From contig CP136068.1 in the NCBI GenBank assembly GCA_032622095.1, positions 127,663,989-127,727,988 of the forward strand: 64,000 bases of DNA, given 5' to 3'. The stretch comes from Siphonodentalium dalli (lineage: Eukaryota > Mollusca > Scaphopoda > Gadilida > Siphonodentaliidae). The notes beneath the pieces were generated by a model. It had not been told where the DNA came from. It saw only the letters and a program-made list of their open reading frames with translations, and did not search any database. This document shows, in pieces, positions 47,192 to 57,451 of the stretch; positions within the stretch are counted from its first letter, which is position 1, and the number at the start of each line of letters is the position of its first letter. The position numbers and the translations under genes are program-made.

Positions 47192-47988
47192 GGAGGCGCT
47201 CCCATCGTGAATCTCAATTTCAAACAATCAAGTTGAGGTATTATACCAACACGTGCTTACTCTCACAATTTGAGAGATGTGTTCGAATTATTTCAAAAGT
47301 TATTTAAAAAAAATAAGGACAACAATTTTTTGTATTTAGGTCAGAAAATATTGTCAAAAACACATTGCATTATCTAGACTATGAACCTAAGTAGCGTATG
47401 CGCTCAGTCTACCATCTGAAATCATGACTGTCTGCATGCGAGAACAAAACAATGAAACATTTCTCATTGCATATATTGCAGGACATGTTTCATCGGGAAA
47501 GCTGGGGGAAGGGACCAAAAACAACATAAAACAACATAAATATTATTCAACCACGTTTTCAATAATCTGGTAGACAAAAATACTATATATATATTACTGT
47601 TTCATCTTTTCCGTCATGTAATTTTATGGTGATTTTTCCTGAAACAAATAGTTCTGCAAATGGCGGCCAAAAACTAAAATATGCGATGAAAAATGTTTTA
47701 TTTATTTTCTCGCATGATTTCAGATGGTAAGCTGAGCGCATACCCTGGTTTTTTTTTTAAATATTTCCTGTCAAACTGTCTATCGAACTACATGAAAAAA
47801 TGGTTGTTTTCATTTTTTATAACCGACTTTTTTTCTTCATAATTCGAACATATCTCTCATATTGTGAGGGTAAACATCTGTTGTTATAATACTATAGCAT
47901 ACATTGGTTATAAAGGATAATGATTTTTCCCTTAAAATTGATAGTTAGACCTTGAGATATTTTGAAAATTCACGAATGGTGTGCCTCC
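47192..47988. mobile_element. Large foldback MITE flanked by TTAA
   Basis: Begins GGAGGCGCTCCCATCGTGAA and ends TTCACGAATGGTGTGCCTCC. TTAA lies on both sides (47188-47191 and 47989-47992). The arms extend inwards for more than 300 bases with divergence: GCGCTCAGTCTACCATCTGA on the left against TCAGATGGTAAGCTGAGCGC on the right. No transposase. TTAA flanks suggest piggyBac-type mobilisation, but no empty site is available here. Confidence 0.75.
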
Positions 47989-47992
47989 TTAA

Positions 47993-49177
47993 CGCGGCAG
48001 ACACGCAAACTTGACGTATCGATGCCGAGGAAGACACTTTTCAATCTGCGCTATAGTCACCGTTGGAAATAGAGTTATCGACAATGCATCAATGATTCTC
48101 CGTGTTGCATTCGCCATCGCATTTCAGTTATTCTAGCAACCTGAGAACTGAGAAATACCATTCTGTAATTAGAAGTATATAGGCTTGTCCCAAGAGTCGG
48201 CACTGATACCGTCGCCTTGCGGTTACAATGTGCGCTCGCCACCGATATGGTATAACATGACTGGTGTGTCTCTTCTGAATTCCATTTCCACCAACTTCTT
48301 GTCAAATATGCAGTGTAAAGAACCGACTTTCGTCTTTTGAAGTTGCCCTATCCGATTAGAACAAAATTAATCAAAATGTACAATCGCTGCCATGCAGGTT
48401 GTAGGCAAATAAGAAAATAATTAACCAACGCTCACTACGTACCTCTATATATTGTCTACACAAAGCCTGCCTAATAAATGCCACGTCTATTACGTTAACG
48501 TAGCTTTATTCGGCCAATGTACCTTTATTACGTATATGCAAAGTACACAGGTAACAGGTTAACCGTCATAATTGACGCCATTGTGAATTTGGGATGGTTT
48601 TTCGTCCACAATTCACCGTAATTGATATACAATGCGTAAAAAGGATATGCGGCCAGATACTGGAAGCCCGCTTCTATATACCCATGGGTAAGATATAACC
48701 GTACCAAATTTTTTTTATTACCGTGTATTTAGCCATGGTTCGTGTGTGGTTCGCCATAATCTGGTGCCCACTGTTATTGTTTTGAAGGACGCCAGGAATT
48801 CCCACGTCATGTGGGTTGAAGGATTTTAGAGACCGAACTAATCCATTGGAAAATTTCTATGAAGAAGATTTCCTGATATCGCTTGTCGAAGGAAGTAACG
48901 CTCGAGGTACTTGGACTTTTAGCCCCTTATTTTGAGAGGCTAACGAACGAAATCAGCCATCTTGGATTTTACTCTAGGTTAGGCACACCCTACAGACCAT
49001 ATACCTCATCATATCGTCACCGAACTTCACATGGATCTTTTGTGTGACCACTAGATGGGAGCTATCGACTTGTTCCGATTGTCGTTCAAAACACGGCCGC
49101 CTGCGCCATGTTGGATTTTACTCTTCAGATAATTAAATCCTTCGGCACAGCAGAAGAATAGATGCCTCGTTACCCCC
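47993..49177. other. Noncoding, nothing recognised
   Basis: No repeat partner found. A 76-codon minus-strand frame at 48075-48305 lacks support. Confidence 0.4.
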
Positions 49178-50140
49178 ACATCTAAAAATAGAATTTGTGG
49201 GTCTAAAATTGGTTGTACTAAAATATTCCCAAAATATCAAAAACCCAAAAAAAATTTCAAAACTTCCAAAATTTATTTTTTCCAAAAAATTTCAAAACTT
49301 CCAAAAAATTTCAAAATCCCCAAATTTCAAAAAAAGAAAAAATTTCAAAACCCTCAAAACTATTTCTCTAAAAAAAAAGTTTAAATAAAAAATTTATAAC
49401 GAGTTTTCGGTTTCTGATAATCTCGATATTAAAATGTCGAATGTTAAATTATTTGCGCGTAATATCTTTCGTTATTTTTTTTTGTTCAACCAATGTTTCA
49501 ATGTATTTATTAATCGATGTTTAGAAAATAGCTTTATTGGACATTGTGACCATCGATATGAATGCATACATTCCAGTGTTTATCGGACGCAGTTCATATA
49601 ATTGTCATACCTGAAAATAGACACCATTACTTTTACATAAATAATAAAGAGCGTTTATTCTTTACTCTCTCTCTATCCCAGATGAAGTTATTGAGTATAT
49701 GACAGGTGTGTATTATCGTGAATTATTGGAAGTATTGAGATGTACTATCTTGAATCACGAGTGGACGAAAAGGGTAATGTGAAATTACAACCCCCCCAGA
49801 ATGAATTGTCATATTCGATGGAACATATTATGTACACGTAATCACACACGCGACATTGGTGGTAACAATGTGTCTTTCACACCTTTGCTTTACCAAATGA
49901 ATTCTATTATTTCCCCGGTCACAGTTATATGCCATTCAGAAAACATATCGATTTAATGTCTGAACAAACGGGTTAGTATCAATTAAGGTTGATAAACTGT
50001 GTCATTCACACGATAATTAGTTATCCAAAACATGCATACATATTACGTCAGGTCGTGAGACACTCAATTATAGAAATTGCTTCGGTGTCATTGTTATAAC
50101 AACATTACGTAATAACCACTTATCACTCCATTCACACTTA
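49178..50140 (+). repeat. 1 kb direct repeat upstream of the ATPase element, copy 1
   Basis: Matches 60010-61010. It starts with CACATCTAAAAATAGAAT, has an AAAATTTCAAAACTTCCAAA purine/pyrimidine-biased tract, and runs to AACATTACGTAATAACC. Lys-rich frames in the A-rich tract (49197-49388 and 60044-60355) are not genes. Confidence 0.82.
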
Positions 50141-50182
50141 CGCTCATTTTGTATACCAAAAATTTCAATATAATGAAGATGA

Positions 50183-50217
50183 CGAAAAGTTACCTATAAT
50201 TCTGCTGTGGTTAAGCC

Positions 50218-50268
<51 letters not shown>

Positions 50269-50344
50269 GTCACCAAGCGACATAACATCCTGTTTTGATG
50301 AGCCAATGGCCAATGTCCATGAAGATTTTATTTCCGATGCAAGT
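50183..50344 (+). pseudogene. Internally deleted derivative of the ATPase element
   Basis: A copy of the terminal repeat (AAAGTTACCTATAATTCTGC to GTTAAGC) is fused directly to a CAA run (50219-50268) and codons for SPSDITSCFDEPMANVHEDF, the segment between the poly-Gln and Walker A of the ATPase gene. It stops before the ATPase core, and the full terminal repeat of the 3 kb element follows at once. It resembles the deletion derivatives common in viruses and transposons. Confidence 0.7.
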
Positions 50345-50587
50345 CATATTTCAGACTAACTCCTGAAAAGTTACCTATAATTCTGCTGTGGTTAAGCAGT
50401 CCATTATTTAGGGCATACCTGTATGTAGGCCTACCAGTGGATGAATAGTCTGCCGGAGAAGTACTGTGTAGACAGGTCTTGTCGGTAAGAGAGTCAGACG
50501 ATAAGTGAAGGCTCGGCTATTAAAACATAGTAATGCGATAGCGAACATCAAACGAGTCTGCGCACGCATATCTGTCAAAGGATACAA

Positions 50588-50718
50588 TGGCAGTCATTGG
50601 TCAATTTATCCCCGGTGTCAGCTCAGTACAATGGCAGTCATTGGTCAATTTATCCCCGGTGTCAGCTCAGTACAATAGCAGTCATTGGTCAATTTATCCC
50701 CGGTGTCAGCTCAGTACA
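50588..50718 (+). repeat. Three tandem units of about 45 bp
   Basis: GGCAGTCATTGGTCAATTTA...CCCGGTGTCAGCTCAGTACA is repeated three times with no spacer. The homologous region at 62333-62375 has one unit. Confidence 0.9.
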
Positions 50719-50754
50719 CAATCGGCACGAAGCCGGAGGTCATAATTACTCTTA

Positions 50755-51235
50755 CGAATGAAGAGCGTTGAACATATACGAAATTATTACACGAATGAAC
50801 TGAAATTTATATTTCACATCTTACCAACAACAGATACAGACATAGTCATAGTGTTATACTATCTTACATGTACCCATGCTATGACATCATTCGAAGGGGC
50901 AATACACTCAAGGAGTTAAAGTGACACGAAACAAGGGACGTGATGTAATATTGGTGTATGAATCTTAAAGGAACACAAGACACTCTAAAGGGACACTCAT
51001 TATGAAGGAATGTTAACAATACAAGCGCACGAATGAAGAGCGTTGAACATATACGAAATTACTACACGAATGAACTGAAATTTATATTTCACATCTTACC
51101 AACAACAGATACAGACATAGTCATAGTGTTATATTATCTTACATGTACCCATGCTATGACATACTTAAAGGGGGATAATGCACACACGGAGTGTGGAATG
51201 TTAAAGTGACACGAGGTAAGGGACGTTATGTAATA
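50755..51235 (+). repeat. Two direct repeats downstream of the ATPase gene
   Basis: A module of about 180 bases from ACGAATGAAGAGCGTTGAAC to CCCATGCTATGACAT occurs at 50755-50887 and 51028-51163. Further copies are at 62806-62940, 63080-63220 and partial ones at 61080-61230. Each holds ACAGACATAGTCATAGTGTT. Confidence 0.85.
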
Positions 51236-51341
51236 TTGGTGTGTGAATATTAAAGGAGCATTCTCGCTATACAAACCCCCCTCCCCACTTATAGATATAT
51301 AACGAAGACGAGAATAACATGTTGATGAAGTTTATTGAAAT

Positions 51342-52884
51342 TTAATCATTGTCTGAATCTTCGACCGTTAGATTTACTTCTAAGAGTTTCTTGAATTTTC
51401 TCATCGCTTCATCTGCAGCCCATTCATTATTATATCCGCGTTTGGTCAGTTTGACCATTTTCTTCATGATCGTGTTATGTATGGGTGATGTTTTCAATCG
51501 ATACTGGTATTCTATTAATCGTCTATAACTTTTGAGAAACAGAACAAACTCTGTGTCGATGGTATCCTCTTTTCCCGACATGCTCTCATCTCCCGAAATG
51601 CTCTCTTCTTCTTTCACATCATTGGTGACGCGTTTCATCATACTTTTGAATGTGTCCATCTCGTTGACACATCGCGCAGCTTTCTTAAGACCGAATACCG
51701 TTCTACTACCGACGACATTACCATCTTTTGAATCTGATAGCGTTCCCCGTTCATCTTCATCTGTATCTTCTCCGAAGAGAGTTGTTTTTGTCTCGGACAT
51801 AGCTCCGTGTTCATCCGGGTCCTCAGTTAATTTTCGTTTTAACTTATTTTCTTGACACCAGTTTTTTACGTGTCTCTGAACATCATAATGATCTGCGAAC
51901 AAAAGCCCGCATTCATTACAAGGGTACGACATGTCTTCTCGAATGTTTTGACGGTTCTTCTTATTAATTTCATCGAGCTCACCATGTGGCCGTATGTCGT
52001 TAGTATAGTCATTATGTTGACCCTGGGGCACAATATAATTATATGTTATGCCCTTCTGTTGACCAGGGAGTTCTCTGTCATCGTATTTCATCGCATTCTG
52101 TTGACCCTGGGTCTCAGTGTCTTTTGTATGTTTTTTCATCCCATTCTGTTCATCTGGGTGTTCTCTGTCTTTTTGGAGATTATATTTCATGCCATTCCAT
52201 TCACCCCTATGTTGGTTCGTGTCCTCTTTTAGTAAATTCTGTCGCAGACGTAATGTGTCCGGTGTTGCGGCTTTTAAATCCACCAGTAGGTAACCGTACG
52301 GTTCACTCGTCGCTTCCGAAAACTCTCGAACCATACGCTGAGGACATTCAGGATACATCTGTCTTGATAATGTTGAAATTAATCCCTTGTCGATTGGGTT
52401 ATTGAACAATACCAAATATTGACAATTTCGTCGTTGCGTTGGATCTTTGTTGTAGTAGAAATTCTGGTTCAAACTTATCAAAGATAAGTTCAAATGGTGA
52501 CTTCCTTCGGAATGCAAATCATTAACTCTCTGGTCTTTTGATGAAGTTTGCATCAAGTCATCGAGTATAACTAGATTTTTATACCGGGGGTTGATAAGCG
52601 AATCCAAGTTTGCTGGTATTCCTCGTATAAAGTTGACCTGAGGGGTGACGGTATACTATAATTCGTCATATAGGGGCTGCCAATATTTATAAAACCATAT
52701 TATTCTGTCAGGTGCGGGTGATATTTTTGAGGCAGACTTTTGTAGTAAGGTTTTCACGAAGTATGTCTTACCACAAGATGTCGGTCCACTTACACATGCC
52801 GTGAATGGATGCTTGAAAATAAAATCTTCATGGACATTGGCCATTGGATCATCAAAGCAGGATGTTATGTCGCTTGGTGGCTGC

Positions 52885-52921
<37 letters not shown>

Positions 52922-52935
52922 GGGGGTGATGATAC

Positions 52936-52971
<36 letters not shown>

Positions 52972-53093
52972 GGCTGATGATACTGTTGTTGTTGTTGTTG
53001 TTGTTCTGAAGGCGTGTGTTTAACTTTGATATGACGCTTCAAACTATCTTGCCAAGCATAGACACTTAAGCACTCTTCACATTGATACTTCAT
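51342..53093 (-). pseudogene. A32-like (FtsK/HerA) packaging ATPase with zinc fingers, one in-frame stop
   Basis: A 583-codon frame read on the minus strand, interrupted once by TAG at 52658-52656. Order: C2H2 finger (CEECLSVYAWQDSLKRH, about residues 5-26), Gln-rich runs split by YHQP and YHHP, Walker A GPTSCGKT (about 110-117), PDRIIWFYKYWQPLYDEL, Walker B NLVILDDLM, SLISLNQNFYY as sensor, QYLVLFNNPIDKGLIS, an acidic/Gln-rich linker, a second finger CNECGLLFADHYDVQRH ending in Cys, and a helical C-terminus ending DSDND. Known: this core matches packaging ATPases of Maverick/Polinton and adintovirus-like elements, which load DNA into capsids. The C-terminus is complete here but lost in the right-hand copy. 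Inferred: inactive because of the stop. Confidence 0.82.
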
Positions 53094-53883
53094 TTAACTA
53101 GTTCAGGCTGTCGTTCACAACGTCTCTTAGTGTTGTTTGTACTGGATACAAATTTATCACATTGGCTACAATACAACCTACCTATCCAAATGTCAATGCA
53201 ATTATGAGTGATTTCAATATGAACACTCTATTATATAGATATGTGTAACCTGGTGACTGACATGATGATACAGTTATGCACTAAATAATGGACTGCTTAA
53301 CCACAGCAGAATTATAGGTAACTTTTCAGGAGTTAGTCGGAAATATGGCTTGTTGCCATTCATCGGAAAGCTCTCGCCGCCGGCGGATGTTGTCGCCGGC
53401 GGCGGCATTGCGGTATTTTACTGCGGCGGCGGTGCCGCCGCCGCCGCCGCCGGCGACAACATCCGTCGGCGGCGAGAGCTTTCCGATGAATGGCAACAAG
53501 CCATATTTCCGACTAACTCCTGAAAAGTTACCTATAATTCTGCTGTGGTTAAGCAGTCCATTATTTAGTGCATAACTGTATCATCATGTCAGTCACCAGG
53601 TTACACATATCTATATAATAGAGTGTTCATATTGAAATCACTCATAATTGCATTGACATTTGGATAGGTAGGTTGTATTGTAGCTAATGTGATAAATTTG
53701 TATCCAGTACAAACAACACTAAGAGACGTTGTGAACGACAGCCTGAACTAGTTAAATGAAGTATCAATGTGAAGAGTGCTTAAGTGTCTATGCTTGGCAA
53801 GATAGTTTGAAGCGTCATATCAAAGTTAAACACACGCCTTCAGAACAACAACAACAACAACAACAACAACAGTATCATCAGCC

Positions 53884-53919
<36 letters not shown>

Positions 53920-53933
53920 GTATCATCACCCCC

Positions 53934-53976
<43 letters not shown>

Positions 53977-55149
53977 GCAGCTACCAAGCGACATAACATC
54001 CTGCTTTGATGATCCAATGGCCAATGTCCATGAAGATTTTATTTTCAAGCATCCATTCACGGCATGTGTAAGTGGACCGACATCTTGTGGTAAGACATAC
54101 TTCGTGAAAACCTTACTACAAAAGTCTGCCTCAAAAATATCACCCGCACCTGACAGAATAATATGGTTTTATAAATATTGGCAGCCCCTATATGACGAAT
54201 TAAAGTATACCGTCACCCCTCAGGTCAACTTTATACGAGGAATACCAGCAAACTTGGATTCGCTTATCAACCCCCGGTATAAAAATCTAGTTATACTCGA
54301 TGACTTGATGCAAACTTCATCAAAAGACCAGAGAGTTAATGATTTGCATTCCGAAGGAAGTCACCATTTGAACTTATCTTTGATAAGTTTGAACCAGAAT
54401 TTCTACTACAACAAAGATCCAACGCAACGACGAAATTGTCAATATTTGGTATTGTTCAATAACCCAATCGACAAGGGATTAATTTCAACATTATCAAGAC
54501 AGATGTATCCTGAATGTCCTCAGCGTATGGTTCGAGAGTTTTCGGAAGCGACGAGTGAACCGTACGGTTACCTACTGGTGGATTTAAAAGCCGCAACACC
54601 GGACACATTACGTCTGCGACAGAATGTACTAAAAGAGGACACGAACCAACATAGGGGTGAATGGAATGGCATGAAATATAATCTCCAAAAAGACAGAGAA
54701 CACCCAGATGAACAGAATGGGATGAAAAAACATACAAAAGACACTGAGACCCAGGGTCAACAGAATGCGATGAAATACGATGACAGAGAACTCCCTGGTC
54801 AACAGAAGGGCATAACATATAATTATATTGTGCCCCAGGGTCAACATAATGACTATACTAACGACATACGGCCACATGGTGAGCTCGATGAAATTAATAA
54901 GAAGAACCGTCAAAACATTCGAGAAGACATGTCGTACCCTTGTAATGAATGCGGGCTTTTGTTCGCAGATCATTATGATGTTCAGAGACACGTAAAAAAC
55001 TGGTGTCAAGAAAATAAGTTAAAACGAAAATTAACTGAGGACCCGGATGAACACGGAGCTATGTCCGAGACAAAAACAACTCTCTTCGGAGAAGATACAG
55101 ATGAAGATGAACGGGGAACGCTATCAGATTCAAAAGATGGTAATGTCGT
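51712..55149. repeat. 3.4 kb head-to-head palindrome
   Basis: Two near-identical arms of about 1.7 kb meet at about 53430. Homology runs from the centre through both terminal repeats and both ATPase genes, and ends sharply at 51712 and 55149. Differences seen are few: Gln-run lengths, the stop codon on the left and scattered substitutions. Such high identity suggests a recent event or gene conversion between the arms. Confidence 0.92.
53348..53513. repeat. GC-rich terminal hairpin at the palindrome centre
   Basis: GCTTGTTGCCATTCATCGG, a GCTCTCGCCGCCGGCGG block and repeated GCC/GGC triplets on the left are mirrored on the right. The unpaired centre is about CATTGCGGTATTTTACTGC (53407-53425). 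The GC-rich block contrasts sharply with its AT-rich surroundings. The plus-strand frame at 53345-53575 is a translation of the hairpin. Confidence 0.92.
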
Positions 55150-55183
55150 TCCAAAAATAGGGATAAGATTCTCTCTTCTATAA
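53756..55183 (+). pseudogene. A32-like packaging ATPase with zinc fingers, right-hand copy, 3' truncated
   Basis: Starts 5 bases after AACTAGTTAA at 53756 with MKYQCEECLSVYAWQDSLKR. It has the same order as the left copy: finger, longer Gln runs, Walker A GPTSCGKT, Walker B NLVILDDLM, SLISLNQNFY, linker, second finger. No stop interrupts the ATPase core, which is therefore open in this copy. At 55149 homology ends, and ten foreign residues (PKIGIRFSLL) precede a stop, replacing the last 130 or so residues. This copy and the left one are damaged in different places. Promoter and polyadenylation signals were not identified. Whether the C-terminal helical region is needed for function is unknown. 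Confidence 0.82.
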
Positions 55184-55640
55184 ATGTTAATTATGCATTC
55201 GCATTTGTTTGCAAAATATCTTGTAGATCTTTACTTGGTGTTGACACATGCAATCTCTTATTAGACGATAATTAATATTCACGAATATTATAAATGTTTC
55301 CGTCATGGTGGCCAGAAAAAATAAATCGAAGTAAGCGTTGACAATGAACACAAACACCTTGTATTTTTCGGGAATTGAAACATGGTAATGTCCGACTGTT
55401 TGCTCTAGGGCGATCCTGCATTCTCCATGGAAACGTAATACGTGATATAAAACAAGAGCATCACTATGGCGTTGCAAAATACGCCCATGGTAATTTCAAC
55501 AAATGGCCACGAGTAATCCATATGCCAAATTAGAAAACGAACAGTTAACTCTAACTAAAGCTATCACCCAAAAACTAAAATTAATCGTCGAATTCGTATT
55601 GAACAAGAACCATAACTCCGGTTAAAATAGGCGGATGGAA
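55184..55640. other. Noncoding flank right of the palindrome
   Basis: Unrelated to the left arm. A 96-codon minus-strand frame at 55187-55477 has no recognised features. Confidence 0.45.
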
Positions 55641-55644
55641 CAGG

Positions 55645-55740
55645 GGGGGGGGTCGGAAAAAAATTCCAGGCACGTATGATGGGGTGGGTGGATGTCTCTC
55701 GGGTCCGAAAAGCAGTTTTTTCCATGTGCCAAATTGTTTT
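55645..55740. repeat. Poly-G / GGTCGGAAAAAAA family, copy
   Basis: A run of G, TCGGAAAAAAATTCCAGG, then GGGGTGGGTGGATGTCTCTC. Same family as 28490-28585. Confidence 0.7.
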
Positions 55741-55815
55741 TCCATTTATGCTATTGAGTCTTATTTTGATGTGTTTTGAACAGAAACAGGTCATATATAG
55801 TTAATAGCAATGCTA

Positions 55816-56545
55816 TCTATTATATATTTTGGAAGATCTGTTTGTTTGTTTGTTTGTTTGTGTGTGTGTGTGTGTGTAATCGATGAACTCGAAAACGGCC
55901 TACCCGATTTCGATGAAACTTGGTATTTGGGGGTATTTTCGGGCCAGGAGTAACATAGGCCTATTGATTTTCAGATCCGATGTCAACTTTTCACGTGCCG
56001 AGGTCAAATCTGTTTTTACGCCGTTTTGCGCTAATATATTTCAGTTCGGTGCTCACAAATCGATTCGATATAGCGCGAATAATAAATTGCCAGTCATATA
56101 ATTTGCACTGTTAGAATCTGTGGCGCTTCATCTTTCCAATGATGTATCACACGCCTGTGTACGTTTAAAGTTTCTACCTTAATTATCGGGAAGAACGCAG
56201 GACCATGCTTCGCTCATCGAAAAACATTGCGTAAATATATTACGCCGTCAACATGGATCGTGACGTGATCGCGTTTAACTCATAACCGGCCGATGTCGCG
56301 TTAACTCATCACCAGCCGAGGTATCCGCAAATGTTATTGGGCTATATATCTCGAAAACGGGTGGAGCTATCGACTTGAAATTTGGTATGTGAATGTATCT
56401 TGCCCCGGATACGAATTTTATCGGGTCGCCGAGCCCGTGCGACGCCAGCTTCGCGCATGCGCAGACCAGATCTCGGAAACGGGTAGAGCTATCGACTTGA
56501 AATTTGGTTTTTGAATAGCCCGGACGAAGTCGGGTCACCTTCTAG
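55816..56545 (+). mobile_element. Helitron-like element, second pair, copy 1 (divergent, shorter)
   Basis: Begins TCTATTATATATTTTGGAAG after host A 55815 and ends CGGACGAAGTCGGG, TCACCTT, CTAG at 56542-56545. It has a (GTTT)n and (GT)n array near the 5' end. The interior is diverged from the 44-46 kb copies and lacks most 3' monomers, so it is a different subfamily with the same termini. Confidence 0.8.
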
Positions 56546-57451
56546 TCTATTATATATTTTGGAAGATCTGTTTGTGTGTGTATAATCGATGAACTCGAAA
56601 ACGGCCGACCCGATTTCGATGAAACTTGGTATGTGGGGGTATTTTCGGGGCAGGAGCAACATAGGCCTATTGATTTTCAGATCCGAGGTCAACTTTTCAC
56701 GTGCCGAGGTCAAATCTGTTTTTACGCTGTGTTACGGGACTTTCATTTGAGTTCGGTGCTTACAAATCGATTCGAAACAGCGCGAATAATAAAATGCCAG
56801 TCATAATAATGACACTGTGAGAATCTTTCGTGTTTCCTCTTTCCAACGATATATAATGCGTATGTATCCGTTTTAGTTATCTGCCTCAATTATCAAGAAG
56901 AAGTGGTACTATCTTCCATCAGGATAAAAACAATGCGTAACTTCTATGACGTCGTTAGAGGTCATAACGTTAGATCACGTTAACGCTTAACCGGCCGATG
57001 CATTTGACTGTTTCAGACGTCTTGGCGATATCTCGGGCACCGATGGTAATTTATCTTTACGTTGAAACTTGATAATTAATGAGCGTGTCTATATGAGGCG
57101 CGTTTATATACTTGAGTGGAAATCAAATCGGGTTAAACTGGCGGATTTTTACGGACGAAATTTGATGCATAGGGTATCTCGGTATCCGCTTGGCCGATTC
57201 CCCGGTATCCGCTGGTCCGATTTCCACCATTTTTGGGGTGTTGGTGTTTGACCCCACCTGACCTTGACCTTCAAAATGGTCAATTCAAGGTCAAATCGGG
57301 TAAAACCGGATGGATTTCGACGGGTACTTTTGTCGGGTACTTTTGTTCGGGCACTGTGTTTTGGACGGGTCAAATCGTGACTCCACTTGACCTTGGCCTT
57401 CAAAATAGACAATTCAAGGTCAAACCCGGACGAAGTCGGGTCACCTTCTAG
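56546..57451 (+). mobile_element. Helitron-like element, second pair, copy 2
   Basis: Starts immediately after the CTAG of copy 1 and ends CTAG at 57448-57451, followed by host T. The interior is close to the 44280 and 45330 copies (CGTTTATATACTTGAGTGGA, GGTATCCGCT). This tandem therefore joins two different subfamilies exactly end to end. Confidence 0.8.

Larger units (their letters stand above)
50345..53347 (-). mobile_element. TIR-bounded virus-derived element carrying one packaging-ATPase gene
   Basis: Inverted terminal repeats of about 75 bases: 50345-50423 (core GACTAACTCCTGAAAAGTTA, ending near CCATTATTTAGGGCAT) and the complement at 53268-53347. Between them lie tandem repeats (50588-51230) and the gene at 51342-53093 on the minus strand. 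No integrase, polymerase, protease or capsid fits in 3.0 kb, so the unit would depend on other factors. The right terminus abuts the GC-rich hairpin and a second, head-to-head copy. Confidence 0.65.

Noticed and set aside
50588-50718. Possible CRISPR-like array
   Set aside because: Three adjacent 45 bp units without spacers, in a eukaryotic context; ordinary tandem repeat. The 61290 array was rejected for the same reason.
52043-52405. 120-126-codon frames antisense to the ATPase genes (also 51532-52232 and 54456-55009)
   Set aside because: They lie opposite a recognisable ATPase frame and recur in both arms only because the arms are identical.
53826-54017. Val- and Leu-rich frames opposite the CAA runs (also 52809-53009)
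   Set aside because: Shadows of poly-Gln coding repeats.
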